Notes under the pieces: model-generated
The model's input: the letters and a program-made list of their open reading frames with translations, nothing else
Database searches by the model: none
Told to the model about the DNA's origin: nothing
Part shown: in pieces, positions 1-8,579 of the stretch
Numbering within the stretch: position 1 is the stretch's first letter
Layout: each line of letters begins with the position of its first letter
From: DATHAP01 sp963762865
GTDB taxonomy: Bacteria; Actinomycetota; Actinomycetes; JACCUZ01
Length of the DNA: 64,000 nucleotides
Assembly (NCBI GenBank): GCA_963762865.1
Contig: CAVXNC010000014.1
Location: 124,001 to 188,000 of the forward strand
Direction: 5' to 3'
Made by a program: the position numbers and the translations under genes

Positions 1-1410
1 GGAGTGACGCTCCTCCTGCTGGCGCTGTCGGCGCGCTACGGACCGCACCGCGACGAGCTGTACTTCCTCGCGGCGGGCGACCACCCGCAGTGGGGCTACC
101 CGGACCAGCCGCCGCTGACCCCGCTGCTGGCGCGGCTTGCCGACCTCGTGGCGCCCGGGTCGCTGGTCGCGATGCGGGTCGTCCCGGCGCTGGTGGCCGG
201 CGCGGTCGTGCTGGTGACCGCGGACCTCGCGCGGGCACTCGGCGGTGGCCGGCCGGCGCAGCTGCTGGCTGCCGTGGCGACCGCGACCGGCGCCGGTGTG
301 CTCGCGATCGCGCACCTGCTGTCGACGGCCACGTTCGACCTGCTGGTGTGGACCGTCCTGATCCGGCTGGTCGTCGCGATCCTGCAGAACGACCGGCAGC
401 GACTCTGGCTCGTCGCCGGCGCCGTGCTCGGCGTGGGGCTGCAGAACAAGAACCTGGTGGGATTCCTCGCCGCGGGGCTGGTCGTCGGCATCGCCGCGAC
501 GCCCGGCCTGCGGCACCACCTGCGGTCACCCTGGGCGTGGGGCGGCGCGGCCGTGGCCCTGCTGATCTGGCTGCCCAACCTGGTGTGGCAGGCGCAGAAC
601 GGCTGGCCGCAAGCCGAGCTCGGCGCTGACATCCGGGAGGAGTACGGCAACGTCGGCGGACTCGCCGAGCTGGTGCTGCTGCAGGCAGTGATGATCAACC
701 CGCTCGGCGCGGTGCTCGCGGCGATCGGCGGCGTCGCGGCGTTCCGGCGGCCGGAGTGGCGGTTCGTCCGGCCGGTGCCGATCGCCTACGTCCTGCTGCT
801 CGTCGTCTTCGCCCTCACCGGCGGCAAGAACTACTACCTGCTCGGCCTGCTACCGGCGCTGGCGGCGGCCGGGTCGGTCGTGGTGGAACAGCGGTGGTCG
901 TCGGTCGGTGTTCGCCGGTTCACGGCCGCTGTTGCGGTGACGGCGCTCTTCCCGCTGCCCGCGCTGCTGCCGGTCCTGCCGGCGCAGACGCTGGGCGACA
1001 CCTTCTGGCCGGCGCTCAACGAGGACCAGCTCGAGACGATCGGCTGGCCATCAGTGGTCGGCACGGTCCGCGGAGTCGTCGACGAGCTGCCCGACCGCGC
1101 CGGTGCGGTAGTCGTCGCGCAGAACTACGGGGAGGCCGGGGCCGCGCGGTGGTACGGCGTCGGGCTGCCGGTCTACAGCGGGCACAACGGCTTCGCCGAC
1201 TGGGGGCCGCCGCCGGAGTCGGCGACCGGGAAGGTCGTCTGGGTCGGCTTCGCCGCGCCCGACGCCGACCAGCTCGTCGGGTGCTCGAAGGCGGCAACGT
1301 TGCGCACCGGCGTCGACAGCGAGGAGGACGGCAACGGGGTCTGGGTCTGCGACGGTCCCGCGGGATCGTGGGCGCAGGCCTGGCGGCACCTGCGCCACCT
1401 CTCCGCCTGA
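1..1410 (+). CDS. ArnT/PMT-like membrane glycosyltransferase (family 39), 5'-truncated
   Basis: Polytopic membrane protein of the dolichyl-phosphate-mannose / ArnT-type glycosyltransferase group (PMT_2), which transfers a sugar from a polyprenyl-phosphate donor on the outer face of the membrane. The RDELYF segment followed by GYPDQPPLTPLLARL near the visible N-terminus is the hallmark acidic loop of actinobacterial members. At least eight hydrophobic stretches follow, including one around GGKNYYLLGLLPALAA. The frame is open to the window edge. A GTG lies at position 4, but family members have a transmembrane helix before the acidic loop, so the true start is probably outside the window. It ends at TGA 1408-1410. 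The acceptor is unknown. Confidence 0.8.
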   Translation, partial: GVTLLLLALSARYGPHRDELYFLAAGDHPQWGYPDQPPLTPLLARLADLVAPGSLVAMRVVPALVAGAVVLVTADLARALGGGRPAQLLAAVATATGAGVLAIAHLLSTATFDLLVWTVLIRLVVAILQNDRQRLWLVAGAVLGVGLQNKNLVGFLAAGLVVGIAATPGLRHHLRSPWAWGGAAVALLIWLPNLVWQAQNGWPQAELGADIREEYGNVGGLAELVLLQAVMINPLGAVLAAIGGVAAFRRPEWRFVRPVPIAYVLLLVVFALTGGKNYYLLGLLPALAAAGSVVVEQRWSSVGVRRFTAAVAVTALFPLPALLPVLPAQTLGDTFWPALNEDQLETIGWPSVVGTVRGVVDELPDRAGAVVVAQNYGEAGAARWYGVGLPVYSGHNGFADWGPPPESATGKVVWVGFAAPDADQLVGCSKAATLRTGVDSEEDGNGVWVCDGPAGSWAQAWRHLRHLSA

Positions 1411-1439
1411 GCAGCTGACGCCCCTGGCAGCATGCCGGG

Positions 1440-1907
1440 GTGGTACAGAACGCGCTCGACGTTGGGACCGTGCGCCCCGGAGATCCCGGCTGGGACGCCC
1501 ACGTCGGCCTCTTCGCCGACTACCGAGTCCACTACGACCAGGACCGCGACCCGCAGCGCTGCGACCGGTGGTTGCGCGAGCAGCTCGACGCCGGCCGCTA
1601 CCGCTGCTACCTCGCGCGGAGCGGCCCCGAGGGCAGGACCGCCGGGATGGCGAACGTCGCCGTCTCGCCGGCGTCGATCGTTCTGTCGTCGTTCTGGCAG
1701 ATACGGGACCTGTACGTGGCACCCGACCACCGTCGGCACGGGGTCGGTCGAGCGCTTGTCGACGCCGTGGTCGGCGACGCCCGGGCCGTTGGGGCAGCCC
1801 GCGTCAGTCTGCAGACCGAGGTGGGCAACGACCGGGCGCTGGCTCTCTACCGGAGCGCGGGCTTCGAGGTGGTCGATGAACTCACCATGCTGAACCTCTC
1901 CCTGTAG
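1440..1907 (+). CDS. GNAT-family N-acetyltransferase
   Basis: 155-residue single-domain GNAT protein expected to transfer an acetyl group from acetyl-CoA to an unidentified amine. Motif A is clear: the strand IRDLYVAP is followed by the pyrophosphate-binding loop DHRRHGVGRAL (R/Q-x-x-G-x-G/A type). The C-terminal motif-B region ends in NDRALALYRSAGFEVVDEL, the usual ALALYRSxGF signature. The GTG at 1440 is chosen as start because it gives a normal-length domain; no strong ribosome-binding site is visible. It follows the glycosyltransferase by about 30 bases and converges with truB, leaving only six bases between the two stops. Substrate not predictable. Confidence 0.8.
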   Translation: MVQNALDVGTVRPGDPGWDAHVGLFADYRVHYDQDRDPQRCDRWLREQLDAGRYRCYLARSGPEGRTAGMANVAVSPASIVLSSFWQIRDLYVAPDHRRHGVGRALVDAVVGDARAVGAARVSLQTEVGNDRALALYRSAGFEVVDELTMLNLSL

Positions 1908-1913
1908 CCGGCG

Positions 1914-2813
1914 TCAGACGAAGACAGCCAGCGCTCTCGTGACCTCTCCCCGGTCCTCGACGAGAGCGAGGAAGCGACCGTCCGGTCCGAACACCGCGGT
2001 AGGTCCGGGCAGTCCGGTCGCCGGCAGCGGGCCACCGTGCGAGACCACCGTCGCCGCGGCATCGTCGACGTCGCGGTGCGGGAAGGCAGCCCGGGCGGCG
2101 TCGGCGATCGGGAGCGCTGGCAGGCCGCCCGCCGGGTCCTGGGCGACCATCCCGGTGAGCTCGTCCAGCGTGTGCGCCACGTCCAGCCCGTAGGGGCCGA
2201 CCCGGGTGCGGCGCAGCGCGGTGAGGTGACCACCGACCCCGAGGCCGGAGCCCAGGTCCCTGGCGAGTGCCCGGACGTACGTCCCGCTCGACACGACGAC
2301 GTGCACGTCCACGTCGAGGAAGCCGCCCGCCCGGCGCGATCCGACGACCTCGAAGCGGTGCACGGTGACCGGTCGTGCCGGGAGCTCGACGTCCTCCCCG
2401 GCGCGGACCCGCTTGTAGGACCGCTGGCCGTCGATCTTCACCGCACTGACCGACGAGGGCACCTGCTCGATGTCGCCGGTGAGGGCGCCGATGCCCGCCG
2501 ACACCGCGTCGTCGGTGACGGCCGACACTGCAGCCGCGTCGGCCGTCGTCACGACCTCACCCTCGGCGTCGTCGGTGACCGTGGTCGCGCCGAGCCGGAT
2601 CGTCGCGTCGTAGGCCTTGTCGGTCAGGGTCAGGTGCCCGAGCAGCCGGGTGGCCCGGTTGACGCCGACGACGAGCACGCCCGTCGCCATCGGGTCGAGC
2701 GTGCCCGCGTGCCCGACGCGGCGGGTGCCGGCGAGCCGGCGGACCCGCGCGACCACGTCGTGCGAGGTGAGACCGGCCGGCTTGTCGACGACGACCAGCC
2801 CGTCGGCGGTCAT
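1914..2813 (-). CDS. truB: tRNA pseudouridine(55) synthase TruB
   Basis: 299-residue pseudouridine synthase that isomerises U55 in the T-loop of tRNAs. The N-terminus carries the family signature: VDKPAGLTSHDVV, then the catalytic-aspartate loop HAGTLDPMATGVL near residue 41, then the YDATIRLGATTVTDDAEG segment. The C-terminal part resembles the PUA-like extension of actinobacterial enzymes. The ATG start overlaps the rbfA stop (ATGA), so the two are translationally coupled. It is the last gene of the infB-ylxP-rbfA-truB run in this window, the standard actinobacterial order. Confidence 0.96.
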   Translation of the reverse strand: MTADGLVVVDKPAGLTSHDVVARVRRLAGTRRVGHAGTLDPMATGVLVVGVNRATRLLGHLTLTDKAYDATIRLGATTVTDDAEGEVVTTADAAAVSAVTDDAVSAGIGALTGDIEQVPSSVSAVKIDGQRSYKRVRAGEDVELPARPVTVHRFEVVGSRRAGGFLDVDVHVVVSSGTYVRALARDLGSGLGVGGHLTALRRTRVGPYGLDVAHTLDELTGMVAQDPAGGLPALPIADAARAAFPHRDVDDAAATVVSHGGPLPATGLPGPTAVFGPDGRFLALVEDRGEVTRALAVFV

Positions 2814-3328
2814 GCCTGCGCGGCGCCGGCGCGCTGGTCGTCCCCGTCGTCGCTCTCGCCGTCGTTGTGCTCCCCCTCGTCGCCCTGGTCGCCGTCGTCC
2901 TCGTCGTCGGCCCGGGGGGCCTTGTAGGGGTCAGGCTCCCCGGCGTACGCCGCGCCGGCGGCCGCGCGGAGCACCTCGGCGTCGGCCGCAGCGACCTTGG
3001 CCAGCAGGTCCTCGATGTGCGCGGCGTTCTCGGGCACCCCGTCCGCGATGAACTCAAGCGTCGGGGTGTGCCGCACGCCGGTCTGCCGGCCCACCTCGGA
3101 ACGCAGGACGCCGCGGGCGCTCTCCAGCGCCGCAGCGGTGTCGGCCTTCTGGTTCTCGTCGCCGAAGACCGTGTAGAAGACGGTCGCCTGCTGCAGGTCG
3201 TTGGTGACCCGTGCGTCGGTGATCGTGATGAAGCCGAGGCGCGGGTCCTTGACGCGCATCTCCAGCGTCTCGGCAACCACGACCTTGATGCGGTCGGCCA
3301 GCTTGCGGGCTCGGGCGGCGTCAACCAC
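2810..3328 (-). CDS. rbfA: 30S ribosome-binding factor RbfA
   Basis: About 172 residues; a cold-shock/16S-maturation factor that binds the 30S subunit near helix 1. The KH-like core is recognisable: RARKLADRIKVVVAETLE, then KDPRLGFITITDARVTNDL, then ATVFYTVFG. The C-terminus carries a very acidic low-complexity tail rich in D, E and G, common in actinobacterial RbfA. The longer open frame begins upstream, but the GTG at 3328 is preferred because GGACGAG lies just before it and the protein then starts with the conserved VVDAARARKLADR region. Its stop overlaps the truB start, and ylxP ends 2 bases upstream of it. Confidence 0.93.
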   Translation of the reverse strand: MVDAARARKLADRIKVVVAETLEMRVKDPRLGFITITDARVTNDLQQATVFYTVFGDENQKADTAAALESARGVLRSEVGRQTGVRHTPTLEFIADGVPENAAHIEDLLAKVAAADAEVLRAAAGAAYAGEPDPYKAPRADDEDDGDQGDEGEHNDGESDDGDDQRAGAAQA

Positions 3329-3330
3329 GG

Positions 3331-3681
3331 CTACTCGTCCTTCGTCTCGGTTCGGGTCTCGTCGGTCTCGTGTTGGTGCTGGTCGATGTCGTCGGTGCTG
3401 CGCAGGACCTGCCGCCGGGCGGAGAGCAGCTCCAGATCGGGCCGGTAGGCCACCAACCGCTCGCACGCGTCGAGGACCTCGACGCAGTGCGCCCGGTCAG
3501 GCGCGACCACCGCCACACCGACCAGCGCGCGGCGGTGCAGGTCGAGATGGCCGGCCTCCGCCGCGCTGACGTCGTACTTCCGGCGCAGCTCGGCGACCAG
3601 CGGCCGCACGAGCGAACGCTTCTGCTTCAACGAGTGCACGTCACCGAGCAGCACGTCGAACGCGACGCTGCCCACGAACAC
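3331..3681 (-). CDS. ylxP: DUF503 family protein (YlxP)
   Basis: 116-residue DUF503 protein, found between infB and rbfA in many Gram-positives; its molecular role is not settled, with links to ribosome assembly suggested in other bacteria. The diagnostic stretch is FDVLLGDVHSLKQKRSLVRP near the N-terminus, followed by VSAAEAGHLDLHRRALVGVA. The open frame extends further upstream through a low-complexity region and a hairpin. The GTG at 3681 is chosen because AAAGGAG sits about 8 bases before it and family homology begins there. The C-terminus is a charged His/Asp/Glu-rich tail. Confidence 0.9.
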   Translation of the reverse strand: MFVGSVAFDVLLGDVHSLKQKRSLVRPLVAELRRKYDVSAAEAGHLDLHRRALVGVAVVAPDRAHCVEVLDACERLVAYRPDLELLSARRQVLRSTDDIDQHQHETDETRTETKDE

Positions 3682-3748
3682 CGGCCCGGCTCCTTTGCTC
3701 CGCGTCCCGCTGGTCCCGCCCCGCTGACCGCCCTTGCCACCACCCCGG

Positions 3749-3794
3749 CGGTGATCATGCGCAGGTGCCGTTGTGCACCTGCGCATGATCACCG
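3749..3794. terminator. 20-bp perfect-stem hairpin between infB and ylxP
   Basis: Positions 3749-3768 are an exact reverse complement of 3775-3794, leaving a six-base loop (CGTTGT). It lies in the 160-base gap between the infB stop and the ylxP start. There is no T-tract on either side, so a classical rho-independent terminator is not demonstrated. It could be a transcript-end or processing hairpin, an attenuator lowering expression of ylxP-rbfA-truB relative to infB, or a copy of a dispersed palindromic repeat. The structure is seen directly; the function is inferred. Confidence 0.55.
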
Positions 3795-3841
3795 GCCGAG
3801 AACCTGGTCGGTCGAAGACCGGGTGGTCAGCGGTCAGTGGC

Positions 3842-6694
3842 TCAGGCGCGGGCCTTCTCGCGCATCTCGTAGGTCTCGATCACGTCGTCGACCTTGATGT
3901 CGTTGAACGACCCCAGGCCGATGCCGCACTCGTAGCCCTCACGCACCTCGGTCGCGTCGTCCTTGAACCGCTTGAGCGACTCGACGGTGAGGTTCTCGGC
4001 CACGACGGCACCGTCGCGGACCAAGCGCGCCTTGGTGTTGCGGCGGATCTCGCCGCTGCGCACCAGGCAACCCGCGATGTTGCCGAACTTGCTGGACCGG
4101 AACACCTCGCGGACCTCGGCGGTGCCGAGCTGCGCCTCTTCGTACTCGGGCTTGAGCATGCCCTTGAGGGCGGCCTCGACCTCGTCGATCGCCTGGTAGA
4201 TGACCGAGTAGTAGCGGACGTCGACACCCTCGCGGTCGATCAGCTCACCGACCCGCTCGGCCGGCCGGACGTTGAAGCCAATGATGACGGCCTCGGACGC
4301 CACGGCCAGGTTCACGTCGTTCTGCGTGATGGCACCGACCCCGCGGTCGATGACCCGCAGCGCGACCTCCTCGCCCACGTCGATGTTGAGCAGCGCGTCC
4401 TCGAGCGCCTCGACCGAGCCCGAGCCGTCACCCTTCAGGATGAGGTTGAGGGTGTCGACCTTGCTCTGCTCCAGCCAGTCCTCCAGCGAGACCCGCTTGC
4501 GAGCCTTGGCGAGGGCGGCGTTCCGCTGCATCGCCGACCGCTTCTCGGCGATCTGCCGGGCGATCCGGTCCTCGTCGGCGACGAGGAACTTGTCGCCGGC
4601 ACCCGGCACCGAGGTGAAGCCCAGCACCTGCACCGGACGCGAGGGCAGTGCCACGTCCAGGTGGTCGCCGTGCTCGTCGAGCATGGCGCGGACCCGACCG
4701 TAGGCGTCGCCGGCGACGATGGAGTCGCCTACCGCGAGGGTTCCGCGCTGAACCAGGACGGTCGCCACCGGGCCGCGACCGCGGTCGAGGTGAGCCTCGA
4801 TCGCGACACCGCGCGCCGGAGCGTCGGCCACCGCGCGCAGGTCGAGCGCGGCGTCGGCCGTGAGCAGGATCGACTCGAGCAGCTGCGGGATGTTGGTCCC
4901 CTGCTTGGCCGACACGTCGACGAAGATGGTCTCGCCGCCGTACTCCTCGGCCACCAGGTTGTACTCCGTCAGCTGCTGGCGGACCTTCGCGGGATTCGCC
5001 CCGTCGGAGTCGATCTTGTTCACCGCGACCACGATCGGTACGTCGGCAGCCTGGGCGTGGTTGAGCGCCTCGATCGTCTGCGGCATGACGCCGTCATCGG
5101 CCGCCACCACGAGGACCGCGATGTCGGTGACCTTGGCACCGCGGGCACGCATGGCGGTGAACGCCTCGTGACCCGGGGTGTCGATGAACGTGATCGCCCG
5201 ATCCTCACCCTCGTGCGTGGTGTGGATCTGGTAGGCGCCGATGGACTGGGTGATGCCGCCCGCCTCGCCGGAGAGCACGTCGGTCTTGCGGATCGCGTCG
5301 AGGAGGCGGGTCTTTCCGTGGTCGACGTGACCCATCACCGTGACGACCGGCGGCCGGGCGATCAGGTCGTCCTCGTCCCAGTCCTCACCGAGGAAGTCGA
5401 TGTCGAACGAGTCGAGGATCTCGCGGTCCTCGTCCTCCGGACTGACGACCTGCACCTGGTAGCCGAGCTCGGCACCGAGGAGCTGGAAGGTCTCCTCGTC
5501 GAGCGACTGGGTCGCGGTGGCCATCTCACCGAGGTGGAACAGCACCGTGACCAGCGAGGCCGGGTTGGCGTCGATCTTCTCGGCGAAGTCGGTCAGCGAC
5601 GAGCCACGGGCCAGCCGGACGACGGTCGAGCCGTCGCCACGCGGGACCTGGACGCCACCGATCGACGGGGCCGCCATGTTGTCGAACTCTTGACGGCGCT
5701 GCTTCTTCGACTTGCGCTGACGGCCGCGCGGACCACCGGGGCGACCGAAGGCCCCGGCCGTGCCGCCGCGACGGGGACCGCCGCCACGGCCGCTGAAGCC
5801 GCCGCCACCACCGGGACGACCGGCACCGGGACCGCCGCCGCCGTAGCCGCCGCCACCACCGCCGCCGCTGCCGGGACGACCGGCGCCACCGGGCGCACCC
5901 GGGCGGCCGCGGCCGCCGGGGGCACCAGGACGGCCGCCCGGACCGCCGGGACGACTCACACCGGGAGCCGGTCGGGCCGGCATCATGCCCGGGTTCGGAC
6001 GCGGGCCGCCGGGGCCGGCGCTGCCGCCGGGACGCGCTGCGCCGGGGCGCGGCGGGCCGCTGGTGCCGCCGGGACGCGGCATGCCGGTCGAGCCGCCGGT
6101 CGAGTAGGGGTTGTTGCCCGGACGCGGGGCTGCGGAGCGGCCCATGCCGGTGGAGCCGCTCGAGCTGAACGGGTTGTTGCCTGGACGCGGGCCGGCCGGG
6201 CGCGGGCCGGGAGCCGGCCTCGTCGGGGCGTCGGCTGCCGGGGCCTGCGCGGCGGGGGCCTGCGCGGCGGGGGCCTGCGCGGCCGCGGGCTGCGGAGCCG
6301 CCGGGGCGGGTGCCTCAGGCGCTGCCGGGACGTCGGCGACGGGGGGCGCGCTGGGCGCCGCTGGGGGGGCAGCGGGGGTGTCGGCGACCGGCGCCGGCGC
6401 TGCGGGGGCGTCGGCGACGGGCGCCGGCGCGGGGGGTGCTGGGGTGGCCGCCGCCTTCTTGCCAGCGGCCTTCTTGGCGGGAGCCTTGCCGTCGGCGTCG
6501 GCCTTGCCGTCAGCTGCTGGTGCGGCCGCCGGCGCGGCGGCCGGCATGGCGTCACGCAGCTTGCGGACGACCGGCGGCTCGACGGTCGACGACGCCGACC
6601 GGACGAACTCTCCCATCTCGGTGAGCTTGGCCATGACGGCCTTGCTCTCGACACCGAGCTCCTTTGCGAGCTCGTAGACCCGGACCTTTGCCAC
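3842..6694 (-). CDS. infB: Translation initiation factor IF-2
   Basis: 950-residue GTPase that delivers fMet-tRNA to the 30S subunit and promotes subunit joining. Residues 1-50 form the IF2_N domain (VRVYELAKELGVESKAVMAKL). Residues from about 50 to 330 are an Ala/Pro- then Gly/Arg-rich linker with repeats such as PAAQAPAAQAPAAQAPAA and many RPG/GGGG tracts. The GTPase domain follows with P-loop GHVDHGKT near residue 454, DTPGHEAF and NKID, then the EF-Tu-like and C-terminal IF-2 domains. The GTG start is preceded by AGGAGAG. The usual upstream partner ylxR lies about 4.5 kb away; the 274 bases directly upstream (6695-6968) hold no gene and presumably its own promoter. Confidence 0.98.
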   Translation of the reverse strand: MAKVRVYELAKELGVESKAVMAKLTEMGEFVRSASSTVEPPVVRKLRDAMPAAAPAAAPAADGKADADGKAPAKKAAGKKAAATPAPPAPAPVADAPAAPAPVADTPAAPPAAPSAPPVADVPAAPEAPAPAAPQPAAAQAPAAQAPAAQAPAADAPTRPAPGPRPAGPRPGNNPFSSSGSTGMGRSAAPRPGNNPYSTGGSTGMPRPGGTSGPPRPGAARPGGSAGPGGPRPNPGMMPARPAPGVSRPGGPGGRPGAPGGRGRPGAPGGAGRPGSGGGGGGGYGGGGPGAGRPGGGGGFSGRGGGPRRGGTAGAFGRPGGPRGRQRKSKKQRRQEFDNMAAPSIGGVQVPRGDGSTVVRLARGSSLTDFAEKIDANPASLVTVLFHLGEMATATQSLDEETFQLLGAELGYQVQVVSPEDEDREILDSFDIDFLGEDWDEDDLIARPPVVTVMGHVDHGKTRLLDAIRKTDVLSGEAGGITQSIGAYQIHTTHEGEDRAITFIDTPGHEAFTAMRARGAKVTDIAVLVVAADDGVMPQTIEALNHAQAADVPIVVAVNKIDSDGANPAKVRQQLTEYNLVAEEYGGETIFVDVSAKQGTNIPQLLESILLTADAALDLRAVADAPARGVAIEAHLDRGRGPVATVLVQRGTLAVGDSIVAGDAYGRVRAMLDEHGDHLDVALPSRPVQVLGFTSVPGAGDKFLVADEDRIARQIAEKRSAMQRNAALAKARKRVSLEDWLEQSKVDTLNLILKGDGSGSVEALEDALLNIDVGEEVALRVIDRGVGAITQNDVNLAVASEAVIIGFNVRPAERVGELIDREGVDVRYYSVIYQAIDEVEAALKGMLKPEYEEAQLGTAEVREVFRSSKFGNIAGCLVRSGEIRRNTKARLVRDGAVVAENLTVESLKRFKDDATEVREGYECGIGLGSFNDIKVDDVIETYEMREKARA

Positions 6695-6968
6695 AACTCT
6701 CCTGTCTCGGTCCGGGCCGGTGTCTGACCAGCGGCGGACCGTCGTTAATGCACGGGGGCACTCATGGGTGCTGGCTCATCGGGGGCTCATCAGCGTCTCG
6801 ATTCGCTTCCGGACTGGACGGTCCCGTGGCCGCTCACGCGGGCCACGGCGCGCTCCACCCGCGCATGCCGCGCCAGGGAGCTCGTGATTCCCGGTCATCC
6901 TAACGCGTGAGGCCTGCGGGGGCATCCCGGCAGGACCGGTGCCGCGCTCGCCGGGCGGGTGCCAGGCC

Positions 6969-8537
6969 CTAGACCACCAGGCGGTGCTCCACCTGCGCCG
7001 GGCGGCGCCGCGGCAGGTCGGCGGCCGCCTCCGCGAGCAGGGCGACGCCGCGGCGGAGCACCTCGGCCGGCTGGGTGTAGGGCAGCCGCAACCGGTCGTC
7101 GAAGGTGTGGCCGGTCCCGAAGCGCGGCCCGGCAGCGAGCAGGACTCCGCGCTCCTCGGCGGCGCCGACCAGCGAGGTCGAGGACAGACCGGGCAGCTCG
7201 CACCAGAGCACCAGCCCGCCGGCCGGCTCACGGAACCGCCAGTCGGGCAGGTGCTCTCCGAGGGCCGCCACCAACACGTCCCGCCGGGCCCGGAGCTCGG
7301 CGCTGCGCAGCGCGCGGACCTCCGCGGCGGCGTCGAGCAGGTGGCAGGCCGCCAGCTGCTCGAGGACCGGTCCGGAGAGCTGCGCCTGGCCCGCGACCCG
7401 CGCCACCCGGGCGAGCAGGTCGGGGTCGGCCCGCACCCAACCGATCCGCAGGCCGCCCCACACGCTCTTGCTCAGGGAGCCCACAGTCACCACCGGCGCC
7501 GGGTCGGCCACCGCCGCGAACGGCAGGAGGCCGACCCGGTCGTGCACGCCGGCCTCCCCGCCCGCGACGACGCTCCCTCCCCCGCCGCGCCCCGTGCCGC
7601 CCACGCGCAGGTCGATATCGGCGAGGGTCTCGTCGACCAGTGCGACTGTTCCTGCCTGCCGCAGCCCGACCGCCAGCCGGCGCCGCTGCGGCTCGTCGAG
7701 CAGCATCCCGGTGGGGTTCTGGAAGTCCGGCATGACGTAGGCCAGGGCGGGGCGGGCGGTCCGGGCCGACCGGCTGAGGTCGCGTACCGCACGATCCGGC
7801 TCGTCGGCGTCGACCGCCACCGGGACGACGCGCCGCCCGCGCGACCGGACCACGTCGATCGCGTTGGGGTAGGTCGGGTGCTCGGCGATCACCCGGTCGC
7901 CGCGGCGGCTCAGGGCCTCGACCACGAGGCCGACTGCTTCCAGCGCCCCGGACGTCACGAGCACCTGGTCAGCGGTCGTGTGGAGCCCGCGGGCGACGTA
8001 CCGCTGCGCGATCCGGGCGCGCAGGTCCGGGAGGCCCTGCGGGTGGTAGCCGTGGCCGGGGAGGAACCGCGGCAGGTCCTCCAGCGCGGCACCGAACGCG
8101 GCGGACACCTGCGGCGGCGCCGACGGCGCGGCGTGCGCGAGGTCGATGACACCCGGCCGCGGCGGCTCCGGGAGCCAGGCACCGCCCTGGCCGCTCCGGA
8201 TGCTTCCTGCTGGAAGCCGGGTCCAGGTGCCGGAGCCCTGTCGCGCGGTGGCCCAGCCCTGCTCGCGCAGCAGGCCGTAGGCACTCGCGACCGTGGCCCG
8301 GCTGACGTGCAGGGCAGTCGCCAGGTCGCGCTCGGGCGGCAGCCGCTCGCCGACCGGGAGCCGCCCATCGGCAACCAGCATCCGGGTGCGGGCGGCCAGG
8401 GCGGCGTAGAGCGGTGGGCGCTCGGCGGTCAGGTCGCCGACCAGGGCGGCGAGCCGGCGGGCGGGCACGGCGCCTCGGTCCGGGGTCGTGCCAGCCACGT
8501 CGGAGTCACGCCGGCCACGTCGGGTCACGACAGCCAC
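6969..8537 (-). CDS. MocR-family PLP-dependent transcriptional regulator (YczR-like)
   Basis: About 522 residues. The N-terminal GntR-type winged helix (PLYAALAARTRMLVADGRLP, then GERLPPERDLATALHVSRAT) is fused to a fold-type I aminotransferase domain. The PLP lysine is in SLSKSVWGGLRIGW; upstream are VTSGALEAVGLV and MPDFQNPTGM. MocR proteins use the aminotransferase domain as a ligand sensor rather than an enzyme. The gene is divergent from a YczE-like membrane protein with a clear inverted repeat between them, the arrangement described for YczR regulators, so control of that neighbour and of itself is likely. Starts at GTG 8537 or GTG 8528 are both possible. It ends 274 bases from infB and is not part of the translation operon. 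Confidence 0.87.
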   Translation of the reverse strand: MAVVTRRGRRDSDVAGTTPDRGAVPARRLAALVGDLTAERPPLYAALAARTRMLVADGRLPVGERLPPERDLATALHVSRATVASAYGLLREQGWATARQGSGTWTRLPAGSIRSGQGGAWLPEPPRPGVIDLAHAAPSAPPQVSAAFGAALEDLPRFLPGHGYHPQGLPDLRARIAQRYVARGLHTTADQVLVTSGALEAVGLVVEALSRRGDRVIAEHPTYPNAIDVVRSRGRRVVPVAVDADEPDRAVRDLSRSARTARPALAYVMPDFQNPTGMLLDEPQRRRLAVGLRQAGTVALVDETLADIDLRVGGTGRGGGGSVVAGGEAGVHDRVGLLPFAAVADPAPVVTVGSLSKSVWGGLRIGWVRADPDLLARVARVAGQAQLSGPVLEQLAACHLLDAAAEVRALRSAELRARRDVLVAALGEHLPDWRFREPAGGLVLWCELPGLSSTSLVGAAEERGVLLAAGPRFGTGHTFDDRLRLPYTQPAEVLRRGVALLAEAAADLPRRRPAQVEHRLVV

Positions 8538-8546
8538 TCTGGCGCA

Positions 8547-8571
8547 ATTGGACTGCAGTTGCCAGTCCAAT
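8547..8571. promoter_or_regulatory. Inverted-repeat operator between yczR-like and yczE-like genes
   Basis: Perfect inverted repeat ATTGGACTG (8547-8555) / CAGTCCAAT (8563-8571) with a 7-base spacer, in the 42-base gap between the two divergent starts. It probably overlaps the promoters of both genes. MocR regulators adjacent to yczE are known to bind repeats in this position, so it is the likely site of the neighbouring regulator. Binding itself is inference. Confidence 0.75.
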
Positions 8572-8579
8572 CGTCGGTC

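Noticed and set aside
3773..6727. 984-residue plus-strand open frame opposite infB
   Set aside because: Long antisense frames are expected in very GC-rich DNA; the product is low-complexity (Arg/Gly/Ala repeats) and infB on the other strand is certain.
6695..6968. Riboswitch or small RNA in the gap upstream of infB
   Set aside because: No conserved riboswitch motif or convincing stem structure was recognised; treated as a promoter region.
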